Assembly: GCA_020975725.1 (NCBI GenBank) | Contig: QXJR01000004.1 | Location: 248,001-312,000 of the forward strand | Source: Picocystis sp. L7 | Taxonomy: Eukaryota > Chlorophyta > Picocystophyceae > Picocystales > Picocystaceae | Direction of reading: 5' to 3' | DNA: 64,000 bases | Notes under the pieces: generated by a model | Told to the model about the DNA's origin: nothing | The model's database searches: none | The model's input: only the letters and a program-made list of their open reading frames with translations | Position numbers and translations under genes: made by a program | In this document: positions 19,265 through 27,521 of the stretch, one piece after another | Layout of the letters: every line of letters starts with the position of its first letter | How positions within the stretch are numbered: the stretch's first letter is position 1

Positions 19265-20686
19265 ATGGCGGCAAGGATCGCACACGTTGCACGAGGCGAG
19301 ACCAAGGCGATGGCGACGGTCTCTTCCGCGAAAGGAAACACATGTCTCGGGGACAGAAGCAGGACGAAGGCAGGAGCGGCTCCCACGCGAAGAAACGTCG
19401 CTGCCACGGGTCTCGCGCGCAGCTTCGTCTCGTCGCCGAAACACCTCCTGCATCGGCGCTTGTACGCGTGTGGACGCGCAGCGGCAGCGGTGGGAGAGGC
19501 GAAAGACGTCGCGATCGACTCGCCGTGGGACTTGGAGGACTGTCGCCTGGTCCTCTCGGACGGAAGCATTCTGCGTGGTTCCGCCTTCGGAGCCAAAGGG
19601 ACGGCGGTGGGTGAAGTCGTCTTCAACACGGCCTTGACCGGCTATCAGGAGATCTTGACTGATCCTTCCTACGCTGGTCAATTCGTGGTGTTCACGCAGC
19701 CACATATCGGAAATACGGGGATCAATGTAGACGATATGGAGTCTGGGACGCAGCCCTCGAACAAGAAGCAATGCCACTTGGGAGCGATTGTGGTCCGACG
19801 ACTCAGTCCCCTCGTATCCAACTACAGGTCCAACATGACTTTGGGAGAGTACCTAGAGAAGAACAACGTGATTGGGATCGCGAATGTTGATACCAGAGCA
19901 CTTACCAGGAAGCTGAGAGAGGGCTGTCAGGTTGGGTGCATCTCGACGGACGCTTCGTTGACCGACGAGCAATTGCAGGAGAAGGCTCGCGGTTGGAGCA
20001 TCCTGGGCTTGGACCTCATCAAGACCGTTTCTACCAAAGATGTGTATGAGTGGGATGAGGGTACGGATGGAGAGTGGGAATTCAATGCAAAGCTGAAGGA
20101 GATAGTGGCGTCAGGCTCGAAACCCTTCAATGTCGTAGCGTACGACTTTGGTATCAAGACCAATATTCTCCGCAGGCTGGCTTCCTTCAACTGCAAGGTC
20201 ACGGTTGTTCCATGCGACTATCCTGCAGAGAAGGTATTGGAATTGAACCCAGAAGGCATTTTTTTCTCCAATGGTCCGGGGGATCCCTCGGCAGCCCCTT
20301 ACGCAGTGGAGAATGCTAAGAAGCTTCTCGGGAAGGCCCCTATCTTCGGTATTTGCATGGGCCATCAGGTTTTAGGACAGGCTTTTGGCAGCCCTACCTT
20401 CAAGCTCAAATTTGGTCACCATGGAGGAAACCACCCAATCAAGCACAAGCCCACAGGTCGTATCGAGATTAGTTCTCAGAACCACAACTATGCGGTGGAT
20501 CCTGCTCAGTTGCCGCCAGAGGTGGAAGTAACCCACGTTAATTTGAATGACGGCACTTGTGCTGGTATGAGGAATGCTACCTTGAAGGCCATCAGCATCC
20601 AGTACCATCCAGAAGCGTCGCCAGGCCCGCATGATGCCGATGTCTGCTTCGAGGAGTTCATCGACATGATGCTGAAGGCAAGGTAA
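19265..20686 (+). CDS. carA: Carbamoyl-phosphate synthase small (glutaminase) chain, plastid-targeted
   Basis: Hydrolyses glutamine and channels ammonia to the CarB subunit, supplying carbamoyl phosphate for arginine and pyrimidines. 473 residues. The N-terminal CPSase domain starts at DCRLVLSDGSILRG (ALTGYQEILTDPSYAGQFVVF, NVDTRALTRKLRE). The class I glutamine amidotransferase domain follows: FFSNGPGDPS, FGICMGHQVLG with the nucleophile Cys364, and QYHPEASPGP with His448 and Glu450. The preceding 75 residues are rich in Ala, Ser, Thr and Arg with hardly any acidic residue in the first part, as in chloroplast transit peptides. The ATG chosen is MAARIAHVA. A separate small chain agrees with the plant/algal/bacterial layout rather than the fused CAD type. 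Confidence 0.96.
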   Translation: MAARIAHVARGETKAMATVSSAKGNTCLGDRSRTKAGAAPTRRNVAATGLARSFVSSPKHLLHRRLYACGRAAAAVGEAKDVAIDSPWDLEDCRLVLSDGSILRGSAFGAKGTAVGEVVFNTALTGYQEILTDPSYAGQFVVFTQPHIGNTGINVDDMESGTQPSNKKQCHLGAIVVRRLSPLVSNYRSNMTLGEYLEKNNVIGIANVDTRALTRKLREGCQVGCISTDASLTDEQLQEKARGWSILGLDLIKTVSTKDVYEWDEGTDGEWEFNAKLKEIVASGSKPFNVVAYDFGIKTNILRRLASFNCKVTVVPCDYPAEKVLELNPEGIFFSNGPGDPSAAPYAVENAKKLLGKAPIFGICMGHQVLGQAFGSPTFKLKFGHHGGNHPIKHKPTGRIEISSQNHNYAVDPAQLPPEVEVTHVNLNDGTCAGMRNATLKAISIQYHPEASPGPHDADVCFEEFIDMMLKAR

Positions 20687-20883
20687 AATCGAACCCTCCC
20701 TGCTCCCGCATGTGCATAATAAATTGGTTCCCTACCCTGCCATTCCCTTCACCCTCGTCGTATGCAGTTTACGTAGTCCTCGGCTCCCCTGTTGAAACGT
20801 GTCAAAACTTTGTACATCTTCTTTCCTGTCGGTGCAGGATACCAGTTGGGTTGGACTGTTCTTGGACACGAAAGACCGACCGC

Positions 20884-22077
20884 ATGGCACGGTCGCTGTC
20901 GCTCAAGTTGACGCAGGAAGCTGCACGTGCACTCGCATGCGAAGCTGCCGCTGCCTTCCAAGGGAGATGTAGAAGTGCGTCGCATCGGACCAGCGTAGGT
21001 CACAGAGCAGACGCGCTGGAGAAGATCAGAAGGGGATTCGCCTCGGAAGCCGCAGCAGCGAGAACCGACAACACTGCACGTAAGATTCGAATCCGACTTT
21101 GGTCGGCAGAGGCGCCTGGAACGAAGCCTTTCTCGTCGCAGGTAGGGAAGAGGTTGGGTTCCGACGTGCTTGAAAGGCTAAAGACCCAGTTTGGGAAACC
21201 TGTTCCTGCAGCACGTGAATTGGCGAAACAAACACTCCAGGTCCCTTCCAGGGTCGCCAGGACGGCCCAGCTCCAGGTAGAAGGAATATGGCAGCAAAAC
21301 AAATGGCTTTTCATCGGAACGTTCACCTTAGTCGTTGTTTATGCGCTGTGGAGATCCATGTTCCGGGTGGCGTCGTCGTTCATCAACCTGTCCGAGACAT
21401 TTGCCGAATACGGCTTCTTGGCTTTCGCGATGGCATTGGCCACACTTGGATACCTGATTATCTCCCATAGATACAAAATACGGCCGTCCAATGTTTACAG
21501 AATAGCCATGATACGTTTGAACTCACACCCTGGAGTGCTGGAGGTACTGGGAGCACCTGTTATTGGATCAGAACTACGTGCATACGTTTTAGTTGGTGGT
21601 GGGTTGAAATTCAAGAATTTTCGGCTGAAGCTACGGCCACGACGGCTTCACATGATCTTTCCTGTGGAGGGAAGAGACCACCGTGGCATGGCAAGCCTAG
21701 AGGTAAAGAAGAGGAGGGGCAGGTATGATTTCAAGCTCCTAGCCGTGGACGTCCCAGGTGCGGAAGGTTCGAAACCCATATTTGTTTACGGTGACATGGA
21801 CAGATACAACAGGGGCGGGGTTTTAGCCGAACTGCGTGACCCGTTTCTGAAGGCGCTCGACATGTCTGGAGCAACTGAGGCGGAAGACGAGGCGGATGAT
21901 TTGCAGGACTCGGCAGCCGAAGCAGAGGAAGACAGAGGGAGACATGCAGATCTTCCCAAGCCACTGGACCAAGGTGGTGGCATGTACTTTTATGAGCAGG
22001 TTTGGGAAGCGCTACACAAAGCTTTCGCACGTTCGCTCCAGGCGTTGCAGAAGAAAAAGGAGCAGCTCTCCAAATAA
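20884..22077 (+). CDS. COA1/Tim21-like mitochondrial membrane protein
   Basis: 397 residues. The N-terminus is Arg/Ala-rich and poor in acid, as in mitochondrial presequences. Two hydrophobic segments follow (KWLFIGTFTLVVVYALW and YGFLAFAMALATLGYLII). Then comes a soluble domain with HPGVLEVLGAPVIGSE, RLHMIFPVEG, GMASLEVKKRRGRYDFKLLAVDV. That order, short helix with G-x-P-I then paired strands, is the pattern of the COA1/Tim21 fold used in respiratory-chain assembly and the TIM23 translocase. The C-terminal third is acidic (EAEDEADDLQDSAAEAEED) and unusual for the family. The match is by pattern only, so a plastid protein of similar fold is possible. Confidence 0.5.
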   Translation: MARSLSLKLTQEAARALACEAAAAFQGRCRSASHRTSVGHRADALEKIRRGFASEAAAARTDNTARKIRIRLWSAEAPGTKPFSSQVGKRLGSDVLERLKTQFGKPVPAARELAKQTLQVPSRVARTAQLQVEGIWQQNKWLFIGTFTLVVVYALWRSMFRVASSFINLSETFAEYGFLAFAMALATLGYLIISHRYKIRPSNVYRIAMIRLNSHPGVLEVLGAPVIGSELRAYVLVGGGLKFKNFRLKLRPRRLHMIFPVEGRDHRGMASLEVKKRRGRYDFKLLAVDVPGAEGSKPIFVYGDMDRYNRGGVLAELRDPFLKALDMSGATEAEDEADDLQDSAAEAEEDRGRHADLPKPLDQGGGMYFYEQVWEALHKAFARSLQALQKKKEQLSK

Positions 22078-22163
22078 ACGCACTTCAGCACCTTCCATGC
22101 AACCCAGGAATTTATTTTACGGGTCTTCCCATGTGAACAGCGGAAAGGCCTCGTTTGTCTCGT

Positions 22164-22595
22164 TCACTCCACGTTTTTTTCACGAATTTTCTTCAGTTCT
22201 TCTTGAAACGATGTCCGAATCGAAGTGATTTCGTCGGTGAGGTCTTTGATGGCTCCGTTCATGGCCATGATCGGCGACGATTTGTTCGTGGTTTGCACCT
22301 TCACGAGGATATGGTAATCGAGCGGGTGAGGGTGTTTGTACCCGGAGAACAAGACTTCGTGGTCTCGATGAAGCTGCATTCGCAAGATGTTTCCTATCGT
22401 GTGGTCCTCTCTTTGTACCGTGAATGTCCCTGCGTTGGGAAGTTTCGAGTCTCTCTCGAAAGAGATCCTGCCACCGCGCGTTGGTACGGTCAGCGTTTCG
22501 TTTCCCCTCGTCTACTTGCGTTCCGAGGGACTCTGCACGCACTTCTTGACGCCATCTGGTACGATGAACTTCTCGTAGCGGTCCGGTGCGTTCAT
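22164..22595 (-). CDS. RPB11: RNA polymerase II subunit RPB11, 2 exons with a 48-bp intron
   Basis: Forms the alpha-like RPB3/RPB11 heterodimer that nucleates Pol II assembly. Exons 22595-22516 and 22467-22164 give 127 residues. Exon 1 reads MNAPDRYEKFIVPDGVKK, as in other RPB11 N-termini. The join restores the family text LPNAGTFTVQREDHTIGN, then LRMQLHRDHEVLFSGYKHPHPLDY and VKVQTT, the dimerisation core. The intron is GTAGAC...GGCAG and keeps the phase. At 48 bp it is near the lower limit for spliceosomal introns. It is easy to miss because the exon frames are interrupted. Tail-to-tail with the COA1-like gene. Confidence 0.92.
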
Positions 22596-23112
22596 AACTG
22601 CTGCAGCAAGTTCCTCCCAAGCGCCGACTTGACACCTTGGGACACTTGCACACCTGGGAACATCCAAGGAAGAGTTTCTTCTCTCCCTCCTCTACCTTCC
22701 ATCGATACCTCCTCGGAGAACCCGGGGAGGTTCTTGGGGAATTCTGAGGCGAAGGGTGAAGCTATCGATATGAGATATCGATGGATGGGGAGGTCCTCGG
22801 GTCTCCCGTTGGACGAGGAGTCGATTCAAGTCGCGTCACGTCGACTTCCACTGCGTAAACGCGAAGCTGGTGGAAGCAGGTCCATCGAAAACACAGCGAT
22901 CAGGCTTGATTACACGAGTAGGAACCTGGGAAGGAAGGAAGCGTCGCCACAAGGCGTGACCGATCGCGCCCAAGGCCAGTTGTTCCGCCCGAAAGGACCG
23001 GAAAGAGGTCTGCACGAAGGTGTCGCGTGCTGTTGGTCTGGACGTGGACTGTCGTTCGACCAATCGACCTCCTTCTCGGAAGCCGGAGTGGTTTGGATCC
23101 TGAAGGATCGAC
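22596..23112. promoter_or_regulatory. Divergent promoter RPB11 / doublecortin-like gene
   Basis: Holds a perfect palindrome ATCGATAT-gag-ATATCGAT at 22764-22782. Each arm includes a TATCGAT core. Longer open frames here are shadows without motifs. Confidence 0.4.
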
Positions 23113-24171
23113 ATGAGCTATCTCACTCCGAGGACAGGCGGCAGGCCTCGCTCCCTGGAAGACATGTCGAAGACATACGAAACACAATCGGAAGCTCCAG
23201 GACGTATCGAAGGGAGCGAAGCTGCTTCCGTTAGATCCAGCATGAGTGTTGGCAGAGAGGTTTCGCGCTCTCCCGATCCAAGGAGGAGGACCTTAAGTCC
23301 TGCAGACCTGAGAGGACTGAAGGAAAGACGTGGCGGCCCCCTCGGACATGCCAGAGCCAGGTCTGTTCGTATCGTGGCAACAGAAAATCCCAACAGTGGA
23401 AGATGGTATGGATACCCAGATGCAGACGAAATCGTTCTGAGCACAAGGGTGGTTTCCATGGAACAGTTGTTGAACATGATTTCAGACAGGCTCAAGCAAC
23501 CGATTCGAGCAATTTACTTGGAATCTGGTGATAGGGTGGATAGGATGGAAATGTTGCCTTCGCGCAAAGGTATCGATCTGTACGCAACTGAACGGAGGAA
23601 TCCTCCAGAAAGACTCAGCGTAGATTCACGAGATGAGATCCTAGCAGCTATTGGTCGTGCTGCCAACCCGACACGTGCAATGCCACCGAGGAGTCCAGTG
23701 ACCACTGGAAGGCGCCCCTCTCCATCTCCGGGAGATTCTGGAGGAACTGACATCAATCTTGGCAAAATGCTTGATTACAGCAGCCCTTCAAAGGCAGTGC
23801 CGCCTGTTCGGACGTTTGAACCCAGAGAAGCCATGAATGTCCCACCGTTTTCTGCTGCAGACCTGGAACGTCTCGAACGTCTCTCAAGAGTTGAGGATGA
23901 AGCAAGGACACTACACCATGACTTGCACAAGCCCCAAGAAGTGGACCTTGCTGACATGCAGATCCGGTTCGAAGGCATGGCTAGCGAACTCAAATCCCAG
24001 GTGGACCAAATGCTACGCCTGCACGAAAACATTATCCGCCGGCTGGCTGCTGAGAGGGACGCATATGCTACAGAGGCTGAAACGCTCCATTCAGAGCTCC
24101 GTACCGTCATGAGAAGATCGGTTTATCCTCCTAAGAGTACCCTACAGAACCGCCCGGCTCATTGGCAATAA
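23113..24171 (+). CDS. Putative doublecortin-domain protein with C-terminal coiled coil
   Basis: 352 residues, intronless. Residues 80-155 read ARSVRIVATENP, then DEIVLSTRVVSMEQLLNMISDRL, then IRAIYLESGDRVDRMEMLPSRKGIDLYATE. This is the layout of a DCX domain: beta strands, a helix with xxLLxxIxxxL, then Ixx(I/L)Y...G..V..lexL. DCX proteins bind tubulin at microtubules, flagella or apical structures. Residues 1-80 and 165-240 are Ser/Pro/Arg-rich linkers. Residues 255-335 form a charged coiled coil (LERLERLSRVEDEARTLHHDL, IRRLAAERDAYATEAETLHSEL). The DCX call rests on pattern only, and I do not recognise an orthologue. Confidence 0.5.
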   Translation: MSYLTPRTGGRPRSLEDMSKTYETQSEAPGRIEGSEAASVRSSMSVGREVSRSPDPRRRTLSPADLRGLKERRGGPLGHARARSVRIVATENPNSGRWYGYPDADEIVLSTRVVSMEQLLNMISDRLKQPIRAIYLESGDRVDRMEMLPSRKGIDLYATERRNPPERLSVDSRDEILAAIGRAANPTRAMPPRSPVTTGRRPSPSPGDSGGTDINLGKMLDYSSPSKAVPPVRTFEPREAMNVPPFSAADLERLERLSRVEDEARTLHHDLHKPQEVDLADMQIRFEGMASELKSQVDQMLRLHENIIRRLAAERDAYATEAETLHSELRTVMRRSVYPPKSTLQNRPAHWQ

Positions 24172-24298
24172 AAGAAGAAAAAATGGATTACAGGCATGCG
24201 AGTTTTCATCAATGCTGAGCTTGTCATGGATTAGAGGCCGACGAGGTCCTTATTCCCAGAGGTAGCGAGGCTGTGTGATCATCTTTGCAAACCATGCA

Positions 24299-25186
24299 TT
24301 AATCTTGCGCTACTTCCCTCCAGTCGTCGTTTGGTTCAGACCAGCATCGTGGCTCCACTCCGGTCAACCTGAAAATCAGTTTTTCAGTTTTGTAGAAAAT
24401 ATTACTGTCGTCCAAAAGCGCATTGCATGCTCCACTGACAATGCAATAGTTGTTTTCAAAAGGGGCGGTGTGGTGCTGGCCGTGTGCTTTCCTACCAATT
24501 AAGAGCCCTGCGTCCTGAAGCGTGACAACCCATTTTGGCAATTCACTTTTTTTCATGTGTGCAAATTTGTGTAGTTCTTGGGACATGAGCACAAAGAGCC
24601 CGCCTACAGATCCAAACACATCCAATGCGCAGTTGGAGGGCAGGACCAGGAGTAGAGCTGCCCAGAGTATGACGGGTTTGGCAATTCCATGCACGTTGTT
24701 GCAGAAGTCTCTCTTCGTGATGGTCCACGGTTTCTGATGATGTCCTTGGAACCCTGCAATTTGGTCTCCAAACACGGGCGTGTTGGCGCTCCCGTAGTTG
24801 TCGATCCCCCAGTGATAAATACCGGACAGCAGGTCTGCGGCGAGGAATCCCGCTCCGGCGGCTCCGCCGGCCACGAGCACGTCTTCCAACCCGGACGTAG
24901 ACGCGCATCCTTTCGCAAAAGCTGCGGTGAGGGTTGCGACCGCACCTGCGACCAGCCAGACTTGTTCTCTCGTGCTGTGGAGCTGATCGTTTTCCATCAC
25001 GAGTTCCAAGTCCACGTCCGTCCTCCTGGTGACTCTCGCACGTGCTAGGCGCGTCTTCTTCGCTTCGATTCTCCTGGATTTCCCGGCGGAAGCGCGCATG
25101 GCGGGTACGCAGGTTCGTGCGGCCATGGTGGTCTGTCGTGTCGCCACGACCGTCCTTCCCTTCACCAAGGGCCTCTTTGCTTCCAT
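24299..25186 (-). CDS. FAD4: Plastid fatty acid desaturase FAD4/Kua-like (trans-16:1 in phosphatidylglycerol)
   Basis: In plants FAD4 puts the delta-3-trans double bond into palmitate on plastid phosphatidylglycerol. The sister protein TMEM189 makes plasmalogens. His-rich iron ligands are present: GIYHWGIDNYG, FQGHHQKPWTITKR, HKFAHMKKSELPKWV and AHGQHHTAPFENNYCI, all in family order, with hydrophobic helices between. 295 residues from the ATG at 25186. The first ~60 residues are basic and Thr/Ala-rich, fitting a transit peptide, which favours FAD4 over a TMEM189-type ER enzyme. Ends tail-to-tail with the doublecortin-like gene. Confidence 0.88.
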   Translation of the reverse strand: MEAKRPLVKGRTVVATRQTTMAARTCVPAMRASAGKSRRIEAKKTRLARARVTRRTDVDLELVMENDQLHSTREQVWLVAGAVATLTAAFAKGCASTSGLEDVLVAGGAAGAGFLAADLLSGIYHWGIDNYGSANTPVFGDQIAGFQGHHQKPWTITKRDFCNNVHGIAKPVILWAALLLVLPSNCALDVFGSVGGLFVLMSQELHKFAHMKKSELPKWVVTLQDAGLLIGRKAHGQHHTAPFENNYCIVSGACNALLDDSNIFYKTEKLIFRLTGVEPRCWSEPNDDWREVAQD

Positions 25187-25487
25187 GGGTGAGGGATTGG
25201 GTCTATCGGGTCCGATTTGAACCCAGGATCCATCCGGACAGAACTGGGAGAAGGGACCCGTCTTCGGTCTACGTAGGGGGAGGCCGGTTTCGTGGTCCAG
25301 AACGGTCCACGGCATGGACCGGGGTCACCACGAGGGGTGGAGAGGGACCCGAGTGGGGGAGGGGGAACCCTGGAGGACATCGGAGAATATTCTCCCATGA
25401 CCCCATCCACGGTCCGGGAGGGGTGGAGACCAGACGAACCAGAGGGGCGGGGGAGGATGGGGTCGCATTACTACTGCAGTGAATGGA
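25187..25487. promoter_or_regulatory. FAD4 upstream region and end of the cold-shock-domain gene
   Basis: Purine-rich, with ACGGTCCA at 25302-25309, about 115 bp ahead of the FAD4 ATG. TGGACCGG (25315-25322) and ACGGTCCG near 25411 also occur. A GAATATTCTC palindrome core lies near 25385. Confidence 0.4.
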
Positions 25488-27521
25488 TCAATCCTCCTGG
25501 ACAGAAGGTACAGCCTTGCCACGACCGATGGAAAAGCCCTTCGTGCCATCCGGACCCTTCGCCAAGCGGACGGCCAAGTTGCCAAAGCCTTTGCCCGCAA
25601 ACTTGATCTCCCGAGGACGTCGTGGAACGTCCAATGCTACCTTCGTGCGTATGACCTTCCGTGCGTTCAGCTCTTCGTTCCGTGGATTCATAACCAGAAC
25701 ACACTCCACTTCATCCCCCACATTCAATTGAACGCCATCCTGAACCTCCGAAAAGTGGAAGAAGAAGTTTTTTTTGCTGTCTTCTTCCTCAGGTAGCAAT
25801 CGGAGGAAACCAAAACCATCCTTCAATGTTTGGACTTTGGCAGCCACTGGTAACAACGTTATTTCTGCTGCCCTCTCCTTCCCATCCCCATAGCGAGCCT
25901 TTGCCAAATGAAACAGCACAACCTCATCCAACCTTGGGTTGAGACGTACATCAACCAAGTCGCCATGTGAGAAAGGAACTTGTCTACTTTCACCGGTCTT
26001 AGGGTCTACGTACTCAATGATACCGAAAGCGACCCCGTTTTCCTTGCTCTGGCCTTTTGAATACTTTAAGGGCTCTATGCAAGTTCCAGATAGCATCTCT
26101 TCCGTCTGGATGACAAAGGCAGAAACGCCCTCTGCGGCTTTCTTGACATGCGAGGCAACCGGACGATTGGAGCGCGGATCCACAGTAATGTTGAACTCTA
26201 CCGTCATTCCAACTGTTAGATCTTTTGAGTCCATGCCTTGCAAGTTGCTGAAATGAAAAAACAAGTCTTCATTCGTGTTTGCACATTTGATGAAACCAAA
26301 TTTGGGCTTCAGCACACCAATGTTCCCTACGTGAAGTTCCACTTCGGCTGCTCTTGTGCGCACTATGTTTATTGCCCTTTTTAAGGTACGATCTTCGTCC
26401 TTTTCTACAGTAAACTCTACTTCATCGCCAACGGATAGGATCACTTGGCGGTCGTTCACATCCTTAGCTGAGTAAGGGATATGTTCTTTCTGGCCCTCCC
26501 CTCCCAATATACTAATGGTGCCATCAATATACGAATTGGTCGTGAATTCAAGACTTGATGTTTTCTGTACACAACCCCTTGACCTTTCCTGGTCCATTGC
26601 CTTGCCCCGAATGGAGCCTACAGGCAAGACGCTGACATTCCTAGCACACCTCCTTTTTACTTTTGGATCAAACGACACTGTGAACTCTACGCATGTGTTG
26701 ATGCCTATAGCCTCTGCATCTCCCTGCACTTCACTAAAGTTGAAGAAAATAGATGCACCCTCGTCTGTGGCCCGTATAAAACCGTGATCGCCCTCTAGAA
26801 AAGAAACCAAGCCCTTCAGTCTCTCCCCATCTTTCTTCTGAAATTCAAGGTTATCGACACGGGACGGATGGTTTTTCCGATCACATCGATTAAGAATCGA
26901 AATGTTGCAGGCCTGTTTCAGGGAATCTTTTCTTCTCACTTTGATGTTAAATTCAACTTCATCACCAACTGCTGGACTATAGGAGCTGTCACTGCTCAAG
27001 TCAGCACCCTCGAAGTCAATGTGTTCTGTTGCCGTTCCATCCTGTGCACCTAAAGGATTGTAAGCTATCCTTCCACCGTAAGCCTGGGACAACTGTTTCA
27101 TGAACCCTGCACCCCTCAATTCACGTTCCACAGTTCCTTTGAACCGTTCTGTCGAAATCTCTTCCATTTTCACAGTGCCTTTGGGCAATGGCTTCACCCG
27201 CGCTGCACAATTTTGCCCACTTCTTGCCGGGTTTTCTTGCACCTTAAATTCGACCTCGGCCCCCACTGCTACAAAATCAAAGAGTGTCTCGTCCAGGCCA
27301 CAGTTCACATGCTCTCCCTCGCTGTCAAGGAGCTCAGAGATGTGGAAGAACATAGTGCCGCTTCGATCTGCGCACTTTATGAAACCAAATGTCTCCCGTA
27401 TATTCAATACGAATCCTTGCTCTGTCTTCGATTCATCCACGGGAACCCAAGGCGGTAAGATTTTTCCGCCCGTGCCGTGGTCTTTACCAACACTGCGTGG
27501 TTGGCCTTGACGCGCCTCCAT
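25488..27521 (-). CDS. CSDE1: Multi-cold-shock-domain RNA-binding protein (CSDE1/UNR-like)
   Basis: Cytoplasmic single-stranded-RNA binder that controls translation and mRNA stability in animals. 677 residues. At least four canonical cold-shock units have RNP1-like cores: FGFIKCADRSGTMFFHIS, HGFIRATDEGASIFFNFSE, FGFIKCANTNEDLFFHFSN and FGFLRLL...KNFFFHFSE. Each is followed by GDEVEF or equivalent (VGDEVEFTV, VGMTVEFNI, VGDEVECVL). Between them lie degenerate units beginning with RGKA or GTI. This alternation of true and non-canonical CSDs is the UNR layout. The ATG at 27521 (MEARQGQPRS) is the first in frame, and only non-ATG codons lie upstream. Algae and plants usually have small CSD proteins, so a nine-unit UNR-type architecture is worth noting. 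Confidence 0.88.
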   Translation of the reverse strand: MEARQGQPRSVGKDHGTGGKILPPWVPVDESKTEQGFVLNIRETFGFIKCADRSGTMFFHISELLDSEGEHVNCGLDETLFDFVAVGAEVEFKVQENPARSGQNCAARVKPLPKGTVKMEEISTERFKGTVERELRGAGFMKQLSQAYGGRIAYNPLGAQDGTATEHIDFEGADLSSDSSYSPAVGDEVEFNIKVRRKDSLKQACNISILNRCDRKNHPSRVDNLEFQKKDGERLKGLVSFLEGDHGFIRATDEGASIFFNFSEVQGDAEAIGINTCVEFTVSFDPKVKRRCARNVSVLPVGSIRGKAMDQERSRGCVQKTSSLEFTTNSYIDGTISILGGEGQKEHIPYSAKDVNDRQVILSVGDEVEFTVEKDEDRTLKRAINIVRTRAAEVELHVGNIGVLKPKFGFIKCANTNEDLFFHFSNLQGMDSKDLTVGMTVEFNITVDPRSNRPVASHVKKAAEGVSAFVIQTEEMLSGTCIEPLKYSKGQSKENGVAFGIIEYVDPKTGESRQVPFSHGDLVDVRLNPRLDEVVLFHLAKARYGDGKERAAEITLLPVAAKVQTLKDGFGFLRLLPEEEDSKKNFFFHFSEVQDGVQLNVGDEVECVLVMNPRNEELNARKVIRTKVALDVPRRPREIKFAGKGFGNLAVRLAKGPDGTKGFSIGRGKAVPSVQED

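Noticed and set aside
22155-23234. Plus-strand 359-codon open frame over RPB11
   Set aside because: Antisense to the two RPB11 exons and the shared promoter; no motif.
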